Positions 44,451 to 54,634 of a stretch of 64,000 nt of DNA are shown piece after piece. Position 1 is the first letter of the stretch. Each line of letters opens with the position of its first letter. The notes beneath the pieces were generated by a model. The model saw nothing but the letters and a program-made list of their open reading frames with translations, was not told the DNA's origin and made no database searches. The position numbers were made by a program, and so were the translations under genes. Origin of the DNA: Rubellimicrobium mesophilum DSM 19309 (GTDB taxonomy: Bacteria; Pseudomonadota; Alphaproteobacteria; Rhodobacterales; Rhodobacteraceae); NCBI RefSeq assembly GCF_000600335.2, contig NZ_KK088560.1:164454-228453 (forward strand), read 5' to 3'.

Positions 44451-45969
44451 ATGCCGCCCAAGCCCGTCGTCCTTTGCATCCTCGACGGCTGGGGCCTGCG
44501 CGAGGACACCTTCGCCAACGCCGTGAAGCTGGCGAACACGCCGACCTACGACCGGCTGATGGCCACCTGCCCGCACGCCCAGCTCGTGACGCATGGGCGC
44601 GACGCGGGGCTGCCGACGGGCCAGATGGGCAACTCCGAGGTCGGGCACACCAACATCGGCGCGGGGCGCGTGGTGGCGATGGACCTTGGGCAGATCGACC
44701 TCGCCATCGAGGACGGGTCCTTCGACGCCAACGGGGCGATCCAGGGGTTCATCGCCAAGCTCAAGGAGACGGGCGGGACCGCGCATCTCCTCGGCATCGT
44801 CTCGAACGGCGGCGTGCACGGGCATATCGAGCACATGCTGGCCGCCGCGCGGCTGATCGCCGGGGCGGGCGTGCCGGTGGTGGTCCACGCGATGACCGAC
44901 GGGCGCGACGTGCCGCCGACCTCGGCGGGCGGGTTCCTCCGGCAACTCCAGGCGGGGCCTGCCGGAGGGCGCGCGGATCGCGACCGTCCTGGGCCGCTAC
45001 TACGCCATGGACCGCGACAACCGGTGGGAGCGGGTGAAGCTCGCCTACGACGCGGTCGCGAAGGCCGAGGGCCAGCGCGCCAAGGACGCCGCCACCGCCG
45101 TCCAGCTCGCCACCGAGCGGGGCGAGACGGACGAGTTCATCACGCCCACGGTCCTCGACGGCTACGAGGGGATCAAGGAAGGCGACGGCCTCTTCTGCCT
45201 CAACTTCCGCGCCGACCGCGCGCGGGAGATCCTGGAGGCGCTGGGCAACCCCGACTTCGAGGGCTTCGAGCGGGGCGGGATGCCGAAGCTCGCGGCTCGG
45301 CTCGGCATGGTCAACTACTCCACCCGCCACGACGCGTGGTATGCGACCGCCTTCCCCAAGCAGGACATCGCCAACACCATCGGCGCCTGGGTGGCCGCGA
45401 AGGGCCTGACCCAGTTCCGCCTCGCGGAGACCGAGAAGTACCCGCACGTCACCTTCTTCCTGAACGGCGGCGTCGAGAAGCCCTATCCGGGCGAGGACCG
45501 CTACATGGCCCCCTCGCCCAAGGTCGCGACCTACGATCTCCAGCCCGAGATGTCGTCGGGCGAGGTCACCGACCACTTCGTCGGGGCCATCGAGAAGGGC
45601 TACGACCTGATCGTCACCAACTACGCCAACCCCGACATGGTGGGCCATACCGGGGACCTCGGGGCCGCGATCAAGGCGGTGGAGTCGGTGGACCGGGGCC
45701 TCGGCCGCGTGGTCGAGGCGCTGGACAAGGCCGGGGGCGCCATGATCGTCACCGCAGACCACGGCAACTGCGAGCTGATGGTGGACCCCGCGACCGGCGG
45801 CCCCCACACCGCGCACACGACGAACCCGGTCCCGGTGATCTTCGTGGGCGGCCCCTCGGGCGTGACGCTTCGGGACGGCCGTCTCGCCGACCTCGCGCCG
45901 ACGCTCCTCGACCTCATGGGGCTGGAGCTGCCTCCCGAGATGACCGGGCGGAGCCTGATCCGGCGATGA
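44451..45969 (+). pseudogene. gpmI: 2,3-bisphosphoglycerate-independent phosphoglycerate mutase, frameshifted
   Basis: Mn-dependent glycolytic enzyme that interconverts 3- and 2-phosphoglycerate. The N-terminal part has CILDGWGL and the phosphoserine site MGNSEVGHTNIGAGR. The second frame has NTIGAWVAAKGLTQFRLAETEKYPHVTFFLNGG, NYANPDMVGHTG and TADHGNCE. The break lies in the G4 run at 44954-44957; with one base less the protein reads LQAGLPEGARIATVLGRYYAMDRDNRW and has about 505 residues, the usual size. A glycolytic enzyme is unlikely to be lost, so an insertion error is favoured. The stop overlaps the envC start as ATGA. Confidence 0.93.
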
Positions 45970-47096
45970 GGCGCGGCGCCCTCGCGCTCCTCCTCGCGCT
46001 TCTCCTGCCCCTCCCCGTCCTGGGGCAGGAGGAGGACTCGGCCGAGGTCGCCGCCGTGGCCGCGCGGCAGCTCCGCGACGCGGCGGCGATGATGGCGCAG
46101 GCCGAGGGGGCCGAGAACCGGCTCGCCGTCCTGACCGACACGGTGCGCGCCTACGAGGACGGCCTCGCGCTCATGCGCGACACGCTGCGCCGCGTGGCGG
46201 TGGAGAAGGCGCGCCTCCAGTCCGAGCTCGACGCCGACCGGGAGGGGATCGCGAAGCTCCTGGGCGTGCTCCAGTCCATCGGGCAGGCGCCCGAGCCGGT
46301 GCTGATGCTCAACCCCTCGGGCCCGCTCGACACGATCCGCGCCGGGATGCTGCTCTCGGACGTGACGCCGGCGCTCCAGGCCAAGGCCGAGGGGCTCCGC
46401 GCCAAGGTCCGGCGGCTGGCCGAGATCGAGGCCACCCAGGGCCAGGCGGCCGACACGCTGCGCCAGGGCCTCGCGGACGTGCAGAAGGCGCGGGCCGACC
46501 TCGCCGCCGCCGCCGCCGACCGGACCGAGCTGCCCCGCGCCTACACTGAGGACCCGGTGGCGACCGCCCTCCTCATGGCCTCGGCCGAGAGCCTCGAATC
46601 CTTCGCCGAAGGACTGGGCCAGACCGTGGACCAGGAGATCGCGACGCCCCCCGACGAGGCGACGGCGAGGAAGGGAACCCTCCCGCTCCCCGTCGAGGGC
46701 ACGATCCTGCGCCGCCCCGATGAGCCCGACGCAGGCGGAGTCGCGCGGCCCGGGATCGTCGTCGCCACCGAGCCCCGCGCCCTCGTCGCGGTGCCCGTGA
46801 CCTCCACCCTGCGCTTCCGGGGCCCGCTCCTCGACTACGGGACCGTGGCGATCCTCGAGCCCGCGCCCGGAACCCTCTTCGTCCTCGCGGGTTTGGCCGA
46901 GGTCTACGGCGACGCGGGCGAGATCCTGCCCGAGGGCGCGCCGCTGGGCCTCATGGGCGGGGAGACGCCCGACGCTGACGCGATCTTGACCGGGACGCCC
47001 CAGGCGGGGGATGCGGCCCGCACGGAATCCCTATACCTTGAGGTCCGCGACGCCGGGGAACCCGTGGACCCCGGCACCTGGTTCCGGCTCGATTGA
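45966..47096 (+). CDS. murein hydrolase activator EnvC family protein
   Basis: A 376-residue exported protein with a signal peptide (ALALLLALLLPLPVLGQEED). A long heptad-rich coiled coil follows (about residues 30-200). The C-terminal M23/LytM-like domain lacks the metal-binding histidines, as in EnvC, which activates amidases rather than cutting murein itself. The protein ends YLEVRDAGEPVDPGTWFRLD, the usual LytM end. It overlaps gpmI (ATGA) and lies 10 bases upstream of ctpA; gpmI-envC-ctpA-rppH is a conserved alphaproteobacterial order. Likely role: cell separation. Confidence 0.88.
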   Translation: MRRGALALLLALLLPLPVLGQEEDSAEVAAVAARQLRDAAAMMAQAEGAENRLAVLTDTVRAYEDGLALMRDTLRRVAVEKARLQSELDADREGIAKLLGVLQSIGQAPEPVLMLNPSGPLDTIRAGMLLSDVTPALQAKAEGLRAKVRRLAEIEATQGQAADTLRQGLADVQKARADLAAAAADRTELPRAYTEDPVATALLMASAESLESFAEGLGQTVDQEIATPPDEATARKGTLPLPVEGTILRRPDEPDAGGVARPGIVVATEPRALVAVPVTSTLRFRGPLLDYGTVAILEPAPGTLFVLAGLAEVYGDAGEILPEGAPLGLMGGETPDADAILTGTPQAGDAARTESLYLEVRDAGEPVDPGTWFRLD

Positions 47097-47106
47097 GAGG
47101 CCTTCT

Positions 47107-48533
47107 ATGAAGAAACTGGCGTTCGCCGCCATCGGGGGGGCCGCGCTCGGCCTCGTGGTCACCACGCAGGTCGCGGGCCCGCTCCTCGCCCAGGAGGCGG
47201 AGCAGGACCGGACCATCTACGAGCAGCTCGACCTCTTCGGCGACATCTTCGAACGAATCCGCTCGGACTACGTCGAAGAGGTGGACGAGCAGAAGCTCAT
47301 CGAGGCGGCCATCAACGGGATGCTGACCTCGCTCGACCCGCATTCGAGCTATCTCTCCCCCGACGACGCCGAGAAGATGCGCGTCCAGACCCGGGGCGAG
47401 TTCGGCGGCCTCGGCATCGAGGTCACGCAGGAGGAGGGCTGGGTCAAGGTCGTCTCGCCCATGGACGGCACCCCCGCCGCGCTGGCCGGCATCCAGACCG
47501 GCGACTTCATCACCCATGTCAACGGCGAGAGCCTGATGGGCCTCACCCTCGACGAGGCGGTGGAGATGATGCGCGGGCCCGTGGGATCCGAGATCACCCT
47601 GACCATCGTCCGCCAGGGCGAGGACGACGCCCCGGCCGAGCCCTTCGACGTCTCGCTCGTCCGCGACACGATCAAGCTCCAGGCCGTGCGCGCCCGCACG
47701 GAGGGCGACACCGTCGTCCTGCGCGTCACCACCTTCAACGAGCAGACCTTCCCCAACCTCTCCGAGGGTCTCGCGCAGCAGGTCGAGGCGGCGGGCGGGA
47801 TGGACCACGTCAACGGCATCGTGCTCGACCTCCGCAACAACCCGGGCGGCCTCCTCGATCAGGCGATCGCCGTATCGGACGCCTTCCTCCCCGAGGGCGA
47901 GATCGTCTCCACGCGTGGCCGCCACCCCGAGGACGGGGAGCGCTACAACGCCACGGCGGGCGACCTCGCGCAGGGCAAGCCCATGGTGGTGCTCATCAAC
48001 AGCGGCTCGGCCTCGGCCTCGGAGATCGTGGCGGGCGCGCTGCAGGACCACGACCGCGCGGTCGTGGTGGGGACCCAGAGCTTCGGCAAGGGCTCGGTGC
48101 AGACGGTGATGCCGCTGGCTGGCGATGGCGCCATGCGCCTGACCACCGCGCGCTACTACACGCCGTCGGGCCGGTCGATCCAGGCGCTGGGCATCTCGCC
48201 CGACATCATCGTGCAGCAGCCCCCGGCCCCCCGCCGACCGAGGCCTCGGCCACCGAGGAGGAGACCCCGGACACCCCGCTGAGCCGCGAGGTCCACGAGG
48301 GCGACCTGCGGGGCGCGCTGAACAACGACTGGCTCACCGACGAGGAGAAGGCCCAGATCGAGGAGGACCAGGCGCGGGCCGAGGCCGCCGCCAAGCTCCG
48401 CGAGGAGGACTACCAGCTCGCCTACGCCATCGACATCCTCAAGGGGCTGTCGGCGCTGGGCCCCTCCGCGCCCGCGCCGGTGCAGGCCGCCGAGGTCCAG
48501 ACCGACGCGGAGCCCGAGACGGCCGAGCCGTGA
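47107..48533 (+). pseudogene. ctpA: S41 family C-terminal processing peptidase CtpA, frameshifted
   Basis: Periplasmic serine protease with an N-terminal signal/anchor segment (AFAAIGGAALGLVVTTQV). A PDZ domain covers about residues 85-165 (GEFGGLGIEVTQEEGWVKV), and the catalytic Ser/Lys core has DLRNNPGGLLDQAI, NSGSASASEIVAGAL and GTQSFGKGSVQ. Near the C-terminus the frame is lost in the C6 run at 48227-48232; adding one C restores PPTEASATEEETPDTPLSREVHEGDLRG and about 475 residues. The catalytic core is upstream of the break, so a truncated but active protein is also possible. Its stop overlaps the rppH start (GTGA). Confidence 0.92.
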
Positions 48534-49009
48534 ACGCGCCGCAGGGCTACCGCCCCTGCGCGGGCGTCGTCCTCGTGAGCCCGGCGGGGCTGGTCTTCGC
48601 CGGGCGCCGCAACGACCGCCCGGCCGGCGAGCCCGCCGCCTGGCAGATGCCCCAGGGCGGCGTGGACGCGGGCGAGGACATCGTCACCGCCGCGCTGCGC
48701 GAGTTGGAGGAGGAGACGGGCATCCCCTCCTCGCTCGTCCGCGTCGAGGCCGTCGCGCCCGCGCCCGTGGCCTACGACATCCCCGAGAACCGGCGCCCGG
48801 CCCATTGGAAGGGGCGCTGGCGCGGTCAGGCGATCACCTGGGTCCGGATGCGCTATCTCGGCACCGACGCCGAGGTGGGCATCGCCACCGATCATCCCGA
48901 GTTCGACGAATGGCGCTGGACCGATGCCCGGGCGCTGGCCGAGGGGATCGTGCCCTTCAAGCGCGAGGCCTACCGCGCCGCGCTGGCGCTCCTGGGCGAG
49001 GCGGCGTGA
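48530..49009 (+). CDS. rppH: RNA 5'-pyrophosphohydrolase RppH
   Basis: Nudix hydrolase of 159 residues that removes pyrophosphate from the 5' end of messages and starts decay. The Nudix box GGVDAGEDIVTAALRELEEETGI is intact; YRPCAGVVLVSP and the WKGRWRGQAITWVRMRYLG stretch are typical of RppH. The GTG start overlaps the ctpA stop. A stable hairpin follows seven bases after the stop. Confidence 0.95.
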   Translation: MNAPQGYRPCAGVVLVSPAGLVFAGRRNDRPAGEPAAWQMPQGGVDAGEDIVTAALRELEEETGIPSSLVRVEAVAPAPVAYDIPENRRPAHWKGRWRGQAITWVRMRYLGTDAEVGIATDHPEFDEWRWTDARALAEGIVPFKREAYRAALALLGEAA

Positions 49010-49394
49010 CCCGCCTCGCGGTCCTGACGCTCCTGCCGAGGACCGCGACGTAGGCGGCCGCTTTCGGTGTCCTGTGCATCTCGGTAGCGGGCGAGGAAAC
49101 CCCGGCCAGCCCCTGCGGCGAGCCGGTCGCCGCGCCCAAGTCGGCTCGGGGCCAGTTCGGATCCTGCATCGGCGGCGAGGCCGGCGGTCCCGGGAACGAT
49201 CGCCTTCCGGGACGGTCGGTCGCGACCGGATCGGCCATACTGCCGTCGCGCCTCCTCCTCCGGGCCGTTAACGGTTTCTCAACCTTTCCCTGCCATGGTG
49301 ATCCCGTCCCCGGGTCGCCGCCCGGCGGGGTAGGGGAAGTTGCGCCCTGGGCTTCGGCCGCAGCGCCCTCCCGGGGACCCGATCGGTTGATGCC
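49010..49394. other. non-coding gap between convergent genes
   Basis: 385 bases between the ends of rppH and the first transglycosylase gene. A hairpin lies at 49016-49048. The remainder has GTTAACGG near 49266 and several short GC palindromes, but no ORF with a ribosome binding site. Confidence 0.6.
49016..49048 (+). terminator. hairpin after rppH
   Basis: TCGCGGTCCT (49016-49025) and AGGACCGCGA (49039-49048) form a perfect 10-bp stem with a 13-base loop, seven bases past the rppH stop. There is no T-run. Confidence 0.5.
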
Positions 49395-50630
49395 CTAGCG
49401 CAGCCGCTCCAGCAGAGAGGGCGTCGCGTAGCCATCCGGCACCTCGCCCCGGGCGATCTGCCAGTTGCGGATGGCGTTGACCGTGCGCGGCCCCATCAGG
49501 CCGTCCACCCCCAGCGTGTCGAAGCCCAGCGCCGTCAGGCGCCGCTGGAGCTCGCGCCGCTGCGCCTCGGTCAGCGCCGGGTCCTGGGGGATCGCCGCGC
49601 GGATCGGCGGCCCGCCTGCGATGCGGTCGGCGAGGTGCCCCACCGCGATCACGTAGGCGTCGGCGGTGTTGTAGTGCTCCAGCGCGTTGAAGTTGCGAAA
49701 GGTCATGAAGGCCGGCCCCTTCGCGCCCGCCGGCAGCAGGATCACCGCGCTGCCGTGGTCCGGCACCGCCTCGCCGTTCATGTCCCGCACGCCGAGCGAG
49801 GCCCAGTAGGTCGGGCTCTGCTTGTTGGTGTCGCGGGCGAGGCGGTAGTCGAAGCCCTCGGGCAGCGTGACCTCCACCCCCCAGGGCTGGTCCAGGGTCC
49901 AGCCCGCGTCCGCGAGGAAAGCCGCCGTGGAGGCCAGCGCGTCCGAGGGGTCGTCGCCCCAGATGTCCCGCCGTCCGTCGCCGGTGAAGTCGACCGCGTG
50001 CGCCGCGAAGGAAGAGGGCATGAACTGGGTGTGGCCCATGGCCCCGGCCCAGCTCCCCACCATGGCGTCGGGCGTGGTGTCGCCGTCGGCCAGGATGCGG
50101 AGCGCCGTCAGGAGCTGGTTCTCGAAGAAGGCCCCGCGCCGCCCCTCGTAGGCCAGCGTGGCCAGCGCCGAAAGGGTCGGCACGTCGCCCCGGTTGGCCC
50201 CGAAGGAGGACTCCACCCCCCAGATCGCGACGACGATCTCCTTGTTCACGCCGTACTCCGCCTCGATGCGGTCGAGGAGCGCCGCGTTCTCGCGCACGGC
50301 CCGCTGCCCGGCGGCCACACGGTCGTCCGACACGGCGATGGCGAGATACTGGTAAAGCGGCTTCGTGAACTCGGACTGGTTGCGGTCGCGCTCGACCACG
50401 TCGGGAAGGAAGGCCACGCCGGAAAGGGCCGCGTCGAGCACCGCCCCGGGAAGGCCGCCCGCCTCGGCGCGCGAGCGGAAGGCGGAGAGCCAGGGCTCGA
50501 AGCCCTCGGCCGGGATCGGGGTGGATCGGTCCATGCTCTGCGCCTCCGCTGGGCCGCCGGGGGCCCCCGCCGCGGCGAGGAGGCCCAGGGCCAGCGCCGC
50601 GACGAGGGTCCGGGAAATTCGGTTCGACAT
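49395..50630 (-). CDS. lytic murein transglycosylase, MltB type (copy 1)
   Basis: A 411-residue exported enzyme that cleaves glycan strands of peptidoglycan. It has a signal peptide (TLVAALALGLLAAAGAPGGPAEAQ). The catalytic Glu is in WGVESSFG, followed by TLAYEGRRGAFFENQL, AGAMGHTQFMPSSF and DFTGDGRRDIW. A C-terminal peptidoglycan-binding domain has RRLTALGFDTLGVDGLMGPRTVNAIRNWQ. It lies 32 bases downstream of a paralogue, and the two share the whole domain layout. No lipobox is seen, so this copy is probably soluble in the periplasm. Confidence 0.93.
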   Translation of the reverse strand: MSNRISRTLVAALALGLLAAAGAPGGPAEAQSMDRSTPIPAEGFEPWLSAFRSRAEAGGLPGAVLDAALSGVAFLPDVVERDRNQSEFTKPLYQYLAIAVSDDRVAAGQRAVRENAALLDRIEAEYGVNKEIVVAIWGVESSFGANRGDVPTLSALATLAYEGRRGAFFENQLLTALRILADGDTTPDAMVGSWAGAMGHTQFMPSSFAAHAVDFTGDGRRDIWGDDPSDALASTAAFLADAGWTLDQPWGVEVTLPEGFDYRLARDTNKQSPTYWASLGVRDMNGEAVPDHGSAVILLPAGAKGPAFMTFRNFNALEHYNTADAYVIAVGHLADRIAGGPPIRAAIPQDPALTEAQRRELQRRLTALGFDTLGVDGLMGPRTVNAIRNWQIARGEVPDGYATPSLLERLR

Positions 50631-50662
50631 GACGCCCCCTTGGTCCTGCCCGGCGGACGCGG

Positions 50663-51805
50663 CTAGCGCAGCGCCTGGAGCACCGAGGGCTCGGCGAAGC
50701 CGGTCTGCGGCAGCCCGCGCGAGGCCTGGAAGGCGCGGATCGCCTGGATCGTGCCCGGCCCCACGTTGCCGTCCGTGCCCCTGGTGTCGAAGCCCAGCGC
50801 CGTCAGCCCCTCCTGCAGCTCGATCCGCTCGGGCAGCGTGAGGGGCCGCTCGGAGGAGAACAGCCCGGCAAGCGGCGGGCCGCCCCGCAGGCGGTCGCTC
50901 AGGTGGCCGACCGCGATCGCGTAGCTGTCGGCGTTGTTGTAGCGCTTGATGACGTCGAAGTTGCGGTAGACGCGGAAGGCCGGCGCCCCGTCCGGCTGGA
51001 TCACCCGCCCGCCCGAGCCGCCGCCCGACGCGCCTTGGGCCAGCTCGCCCCAGGGCTCGCCCCGCCGCCAGCCCGACTTGGCGAGGTAGTTGGCCGTGGA
51101 GGCGAGCGCGTCCGAGGGGTCCTCGCCCCAGATGTCGCGCCGCCCGTCGCCGGTGAAGTCCACGGCGAGCGACTCGAAGGAGGTGGGGATGAACTGGGTG
51201 TGGCCCATGGCTCCGGCCCAGGAGCCCTTCATGGCGCGCGGCGTGGTGTCCCCCGCCGCCAGGATGCGAAGGGCGGAGACGAGTTGCGTCTCGAAGAACT
51301 GTGCCCGCCGCCCCTCGTAGGCCAGCGTCGACAGCGCCGAGACGATGGGCACGTCGCCCTTGCGGACCCCGTAGGAGGATTCCATGCCCCAGATCGCGGC
51401 GACGGCCTCCTTGTCCACGCCGTAGGTGGCCTCCACGGCGGCGAGCGTCTGCGCATGGCGCGCCATGGCGGCGCGGCCGTTCTCCACCCGGCTGTCCGAG
51501 ACGCCGGACAGCAGGTAGTCCTGAAGGCTGCGCGAGAACTCGGCCTGGCTGCGGTCCTTCTCGATCACGGCGGGGATGAAGCCCGCCTCGGCGAAGGCCG
51601 CCTGCAGGGTCGGCTCGGGGATGCCGGCATTGCGGGCGCGGGGCAGGAAGGACAGGACCCAGGCGTCGTAGCCCGGATCGGGCGCGGTGGCCCATTCGTC
51701 CACGTCGCGGCTCGGGCCCGCCCTCAACGCCGGGACGCGCGGCGCGCAGGCCGCCAGCAGCAGCGCCGCCGATCCCATCAACAGTTCCCGTCGTCCCAGC
51801 CGCAT
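50663..51805 (-). CDS. lytic murein transglycosylase, MltB type lipoprotein (copy 2)
   Basis: A 380-residue paralogue of the gene downstream. The signal segment ends in a lipobox (SAALLLAAC), so it is a predicted lipoprotein. The catalytic Glu is in WGMESSYG, with AGAMGHTQFIPTSF, DFTGDGRRDIWGEDPSDALAST, and a C-terminal peptidoglycan-binding domain (EGLTALGFDTRGTDGNVGPGTIQAIRAFQ). A small glycine/serine-rich insertion (GASGGGSGG) replaces part of the region present in copy 1. The pair may act at different distances from the membrane. Confidence 0.93.
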   Translation of the reverse strand: MRLGRRELLMGSAALLLAACAPRVPALRAGPSRDVDEWATAPDPGYDAWVLSFLPRARNAGIPEPTLQAAFAEAGFIPAVIEKDRSQAEFSRSLQDYLLSGVSDSRVENGRAAMARHAQTLAAVEATYGVDKEAVAAIWGMESSYGVRKGDVPIVSALSTLAYEGRRAQFFETQLVSALRILAAGDTTPRAMKGSWAGAMGHTQFIPTSFESLAVDFTGDGRRDIWGEDPSDALASTANYLAKSGWRRGEPWGELAQGASGGGSGGRVIQPDGAPAFRVYRNFDVIKRYNNADSYAIAVGHLSDRLRGGPPLAGLFSSERPLTLPERIELQEGLTALGFDTRGTDGNVGPGTIQAIRAFQASRGLPQTGFAEPSVLQALR

Positions 51806-51898
51806 CGCCCGCCCCTCGGATTCTTGTTGGGGCGCAAGTTACCCACAGGCCGCCCCCGGCGGAAAGGGGTCCCGGCGCCGACCTTGCGGAATGCCGCC

Positions 51899-54172
51899 TC
51901 AGCCCTTGCGCCGGCGGCTCACCTTGCGCTCCTTGGCGGCCCGGGCCTTCTCCTGTCCCAGCTTGCGACGGGGCGGGACACCCCGCTTGCCGCTCCGACG
52001 CGGGCGCGGGAGGGCGTGGTCCTCCAGCGTCAGCAGCTCCAGCAGGATGCCTCCCGTCACCGGCGAGACCTCGGCGAGCTTGACCGTCACCCGGCTCCCC
52101 AGCGCGAAGACCACGCCGGAGTCGCTCCCCGTCAGGGTCTGGTCGTGGGGGTCGAAGCGGTAGAACTCCTCGCCCAGCGAGCGCACCGGGACCAGCCCGT
52201 CCGCCCCCGACTCGTCGAGCCTCACGAAGAGCCCGAACTTCGCCACGCCCGAGATGCGGCCCCCGAGCTCGGTCCCCACGCGGTCGGCGAGGAAGGCCGC
52301 GAGGTAGCGGTCCACGGTATCCCGCTCGGCCATCATCGACCGCCGCTCGGCCTGGGAGATGAGCTCGCCCGTCTCGTCCAGCCGCTCCATGTCCGAGTCG
52401 GACAGCCCGTCGCGCCGGGGGTCCGGCCCCCAGCGGTGGGCCGAGATCAGCGCCCGGTGGACGATCAGGTCGGCGTAGCGGCGGATGGGCGAGGTGAAGT
52501 GCGCGTAGTTCTGCAGCGCCAGCCCGAAGTGCCCGAAGTTCGTCGCCGCGTAGTAGGCCTGCGGGAGCGAGCGCAGCGTCGCCATGTTGATGAGCTCGGC
52601 CTGGTCCGTCCCCGCCGCCTGCGCGAGCAGCCGGTTCAGGTGCCGCGTCTGCAGCACCTGCCCCCGCGCCAGCGTCAGGCCCGAGGCCTCGGCCGTCTCG
52701 CGCAGGGCGTCGAGCTTCAGGGGCTCGGGCTCCTCGTGGACGCGGAAGAGGAGCGGCGTGCGGTGCTGGATCAGCGTCTCGGCGGCGGCGACGTTGGCGA
52801 GGATCATGAACTCCTCGATCAGCCGGTGCGCCTCCAGCCTTTCCTTGAAGGCAACGGAGAGAACCTTGCCCTCCTCGTCCAGCACGATCCGCCGCTCGGG
52901 CAGGTCGATGTCGAGCGGGGCCCGCACGTCCCGCGCCCGCTGGAGCGCGGCATGGGCGCCATAGAGCGGCTTCAGCACGGTCTCGAGGAGAGGCGCCGTC
53001 TTCTCGTCGGGCCGCCCGTCGATGGCCGCCTGCACCCGCCCGTATTCGAGCGAGGCCCGCGACCGCATCAGCCCCCGCACGAAGCGGTGGTCGAGCTTGC
53101 GCCCCTCGCGGTCGATCCGCATCCGCACGGCGATGACCGCCCGGTCCACGTCCTCATGCAGCGAGCAGAGGTCCCCTGACAGAGCGTCGGGCAGCATCGG
53201 CACCACCCGGTCGGGGAAATAGGTGGAGTTGCCCCGCAGCCGCGCCTCGGTGTCGAGCGCGCTTTCCGGCCGGACGTAATATGCCACGTCCGCGATGGCG
53301 ACCCAGAGCACGAAGCCGCCGTCGTTGTCCCCGCCCTCGTCGGGGATCGCCAGCACGGCGTCGTCGCGGTCGCGCGCATCCTCGGGGTCGATGGTGACGA
53401 GAGGGAGGTCGCGGAGGTCCTCGCGCCCCTCAAGGCCTGCGGGCTCGGCGGTCTCGGCCTCCTCCAGCACCTTCTCGGGGAACACGTCCGGGATGCCGTG
53501 CTGGTGGATGGCGATCAGGGAGACCGCCCTCGGCCCCGCTGGGTCGCCCAGCCGCTCGGTCACGCGCGCCTTGGGGAGGCCGAGCCGCCCTTTGGGCCCG
53601 ATCTGCTCGGCCTCGACCAGCTCGCCGTCCTGGGCGCCGTTCTCCTGGCCGGGCCCCACGACCCATTGCGAGGCGCTGCCCTTGTCGATGGGCAGGATGC
53701 GCCCGCCCTGGGAGTCGCGCTTGTAGATCCCGAGAAGCCGCGCGGGCGCGGCGGCGATGCGGCGGATGGGACGCGCCTCGTAGGGCTGGTCCTCGCCCGG
53801 CGTGGGGTCGATCCGCGCCAGCACCCGATCCCGAGGCCCCAGCCCCTCGCCCCCGGCGCGCGGGATCACCCGGATCGCTGGGACCGGCCCGTCGCCGCGC
53901 CAGTCCACGGGCCTGGCCAAGAGGTCCCCCTGCGCGTCCGGCCCGGTGATCTCGATGACGGTCACCGGGGGCAGGCCGGTCTCGGCCTCTTCGCGAGTGC
54001 GACGCTTGCGGGGGCGGAACTCGCCCTCCTCCTCCATGTCCTTGAGGAGCGCCTTGAAGTCGATCTTCGCCGCCCCCCGGATGCCGAAGGCCTTGGCGAG
54101 GTCGCGCTTGGTCGCCTCGGGGTTCTCCTCGATCCACTGGAGGATCGCGTCCTTGGTGGGAAATTCTGCCAT
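51899..54172 (-). CDS. rnr: ribonuclease R
   Basis: A 757-residue 3'-5' exoribonuclease that degrades structured RNA. It has an N-terminal winged helix (KDAILQWIEENPEATKRDLAKAFGI), cold-shock-like domains, and the RNB catalytic core with DPEDARDRDDAV and the stretch NFGHFGLALQNYAHFTSPIRRYADLIVHRAL. A C-terminal S1 domain has GRISGVAKFGLFVRLDESGADGLVPVRSL, followed by a basic tail. The ATG at 54172 starts the HTH; the 12-codon extension upstream is unsupported. Single gene, 42 bases after the GNAT gene on the same strand. Confidence 0.95.
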   Translation of the reverse strand: MAEFPTKDAILQWIEENPEATKRDLAKAFGIRGAAKIDFKALLKDMEEEGEFRPRKRRTREEAETGLPPVTVIEITGPDAQGDLLARPVDWRGDGPVPAIRVIPRAGGEGLGPRDRVLARIDPTPGEDQPYEARPIRRIAAAPARLLGIYKRDSQGGRILPIDKGSASQWVVGPGQENGAQDGELVEAEQIGPKGRLGLPKARVTERLGDPAGPRAVSLIAIHQHGIPDVFPEKVLEEAETAEPAGLEGREDLRDLPLVTIDPEDARDRDDAVLAIPDEGGDNDGGFVLWVAIADVAYYVRPESALDTEARLRGNSTYFPDRVVPMLPDALSGDLCSLHEDVDRAVIAVRMRIDREGRKLDHRFVRGLMRSRASLEYGRVQAAIDGRPDEKTAPLLETVLKPLYGAHAALQRARDVRAPLDIDLPERRIVLDEEGKVLSVAFKERLEAHRLIEEFMILANVAAAETLIQHRTPLLFRVHEEPEPLKLDALRETAEASGLTLARGQVLQTRHLNRLLAQAAGTDQAELINMATLRSLPQAYYAATNFGHFGLALQNYAHFTSPIRRYADLIVHRALISAHRWGPDPRRDGLSDSDMERLDETGELISQAERRSMMAERDTVDRYLAAFLADRVGTELGGRISGVAKFGLFVRLDESGADGLVPVRSLGEEFYRFDPHDQTLTGSDSGVVFALGSRVTVKLAEVSPVTGGILLELLTLEDHALPRPRRSGKRGVPPRRKLGQEKARAAKERKVSRRRKG

Positions 54173-54214
54173 GGCGCAACAGCTAGCGCGGATCGCGCGC
54201 CGCGTCATGGGGCG

Positions 54215-54634
54215 TCAGAGCGCCAGAATCATGTCCCGATGCGGAATTCCGGCGTCGTCGTAGACCGGCCCCTCGGCCGCGAAGCCCAGCTTCTCGTAGA
54301 AGGGGATCGCGTGGACCTGCGACCCGAGCTTGGCCCTGCGGAGCCCGAGGACCTTGATCTCCTCCACCGCCGCCCGGATCAGCGCCGCGCCGATGCCTTG
54401 CCCGCGCGACTCGCGCAGCACGCAGACCCGTCCGATCTTGCCGGTGTCGCCCTTGAGCAGCAGCCGCGCCGTGCCCACCGGCCGCCCGTCCAGCGTCGCG
54501 AGGAGGTGCAGCGCGGTAGCGTCGTGCTCGTCCCGCTCCAGCTCTTCCGGCACGGACTGCTCCTCGACGAAGACCGTCCACCGCAGGGCGAGGCAGGTGT
54601 CGAAGTCGTCGGTTCGCGCGACGGTCAGGGTCAT
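54215..54634 (-). CDS. GNAT family N-acetyltransferase
   Basis: A 139-residue acetyltransferase. The acetyl-CoA site is [23 protein letters not shown], and [26 protein letters not shown] is the typical end of the ElaA/YjcF-like group. The ATG overlaps the dapE stop (ATGA), so it is translationally coupled to dapE. The substrate is unknown; a link to diaminopimelate or murein metabolism is only suggested by the coupling. Confidence 0.88.
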   Translation of the reverse strand: MTLTVARTDDFDTCLALRWTVFVEEQSVPEELERDEHDATALHLLATLDGRPVGTARLLLKGDTGKIGRVCVLRESRGQGIGAALIRAAVEEIKVLGLRRAKLGSQVHAIPFYEKLGFAAEGPVYDDAGIPHRDMILAL

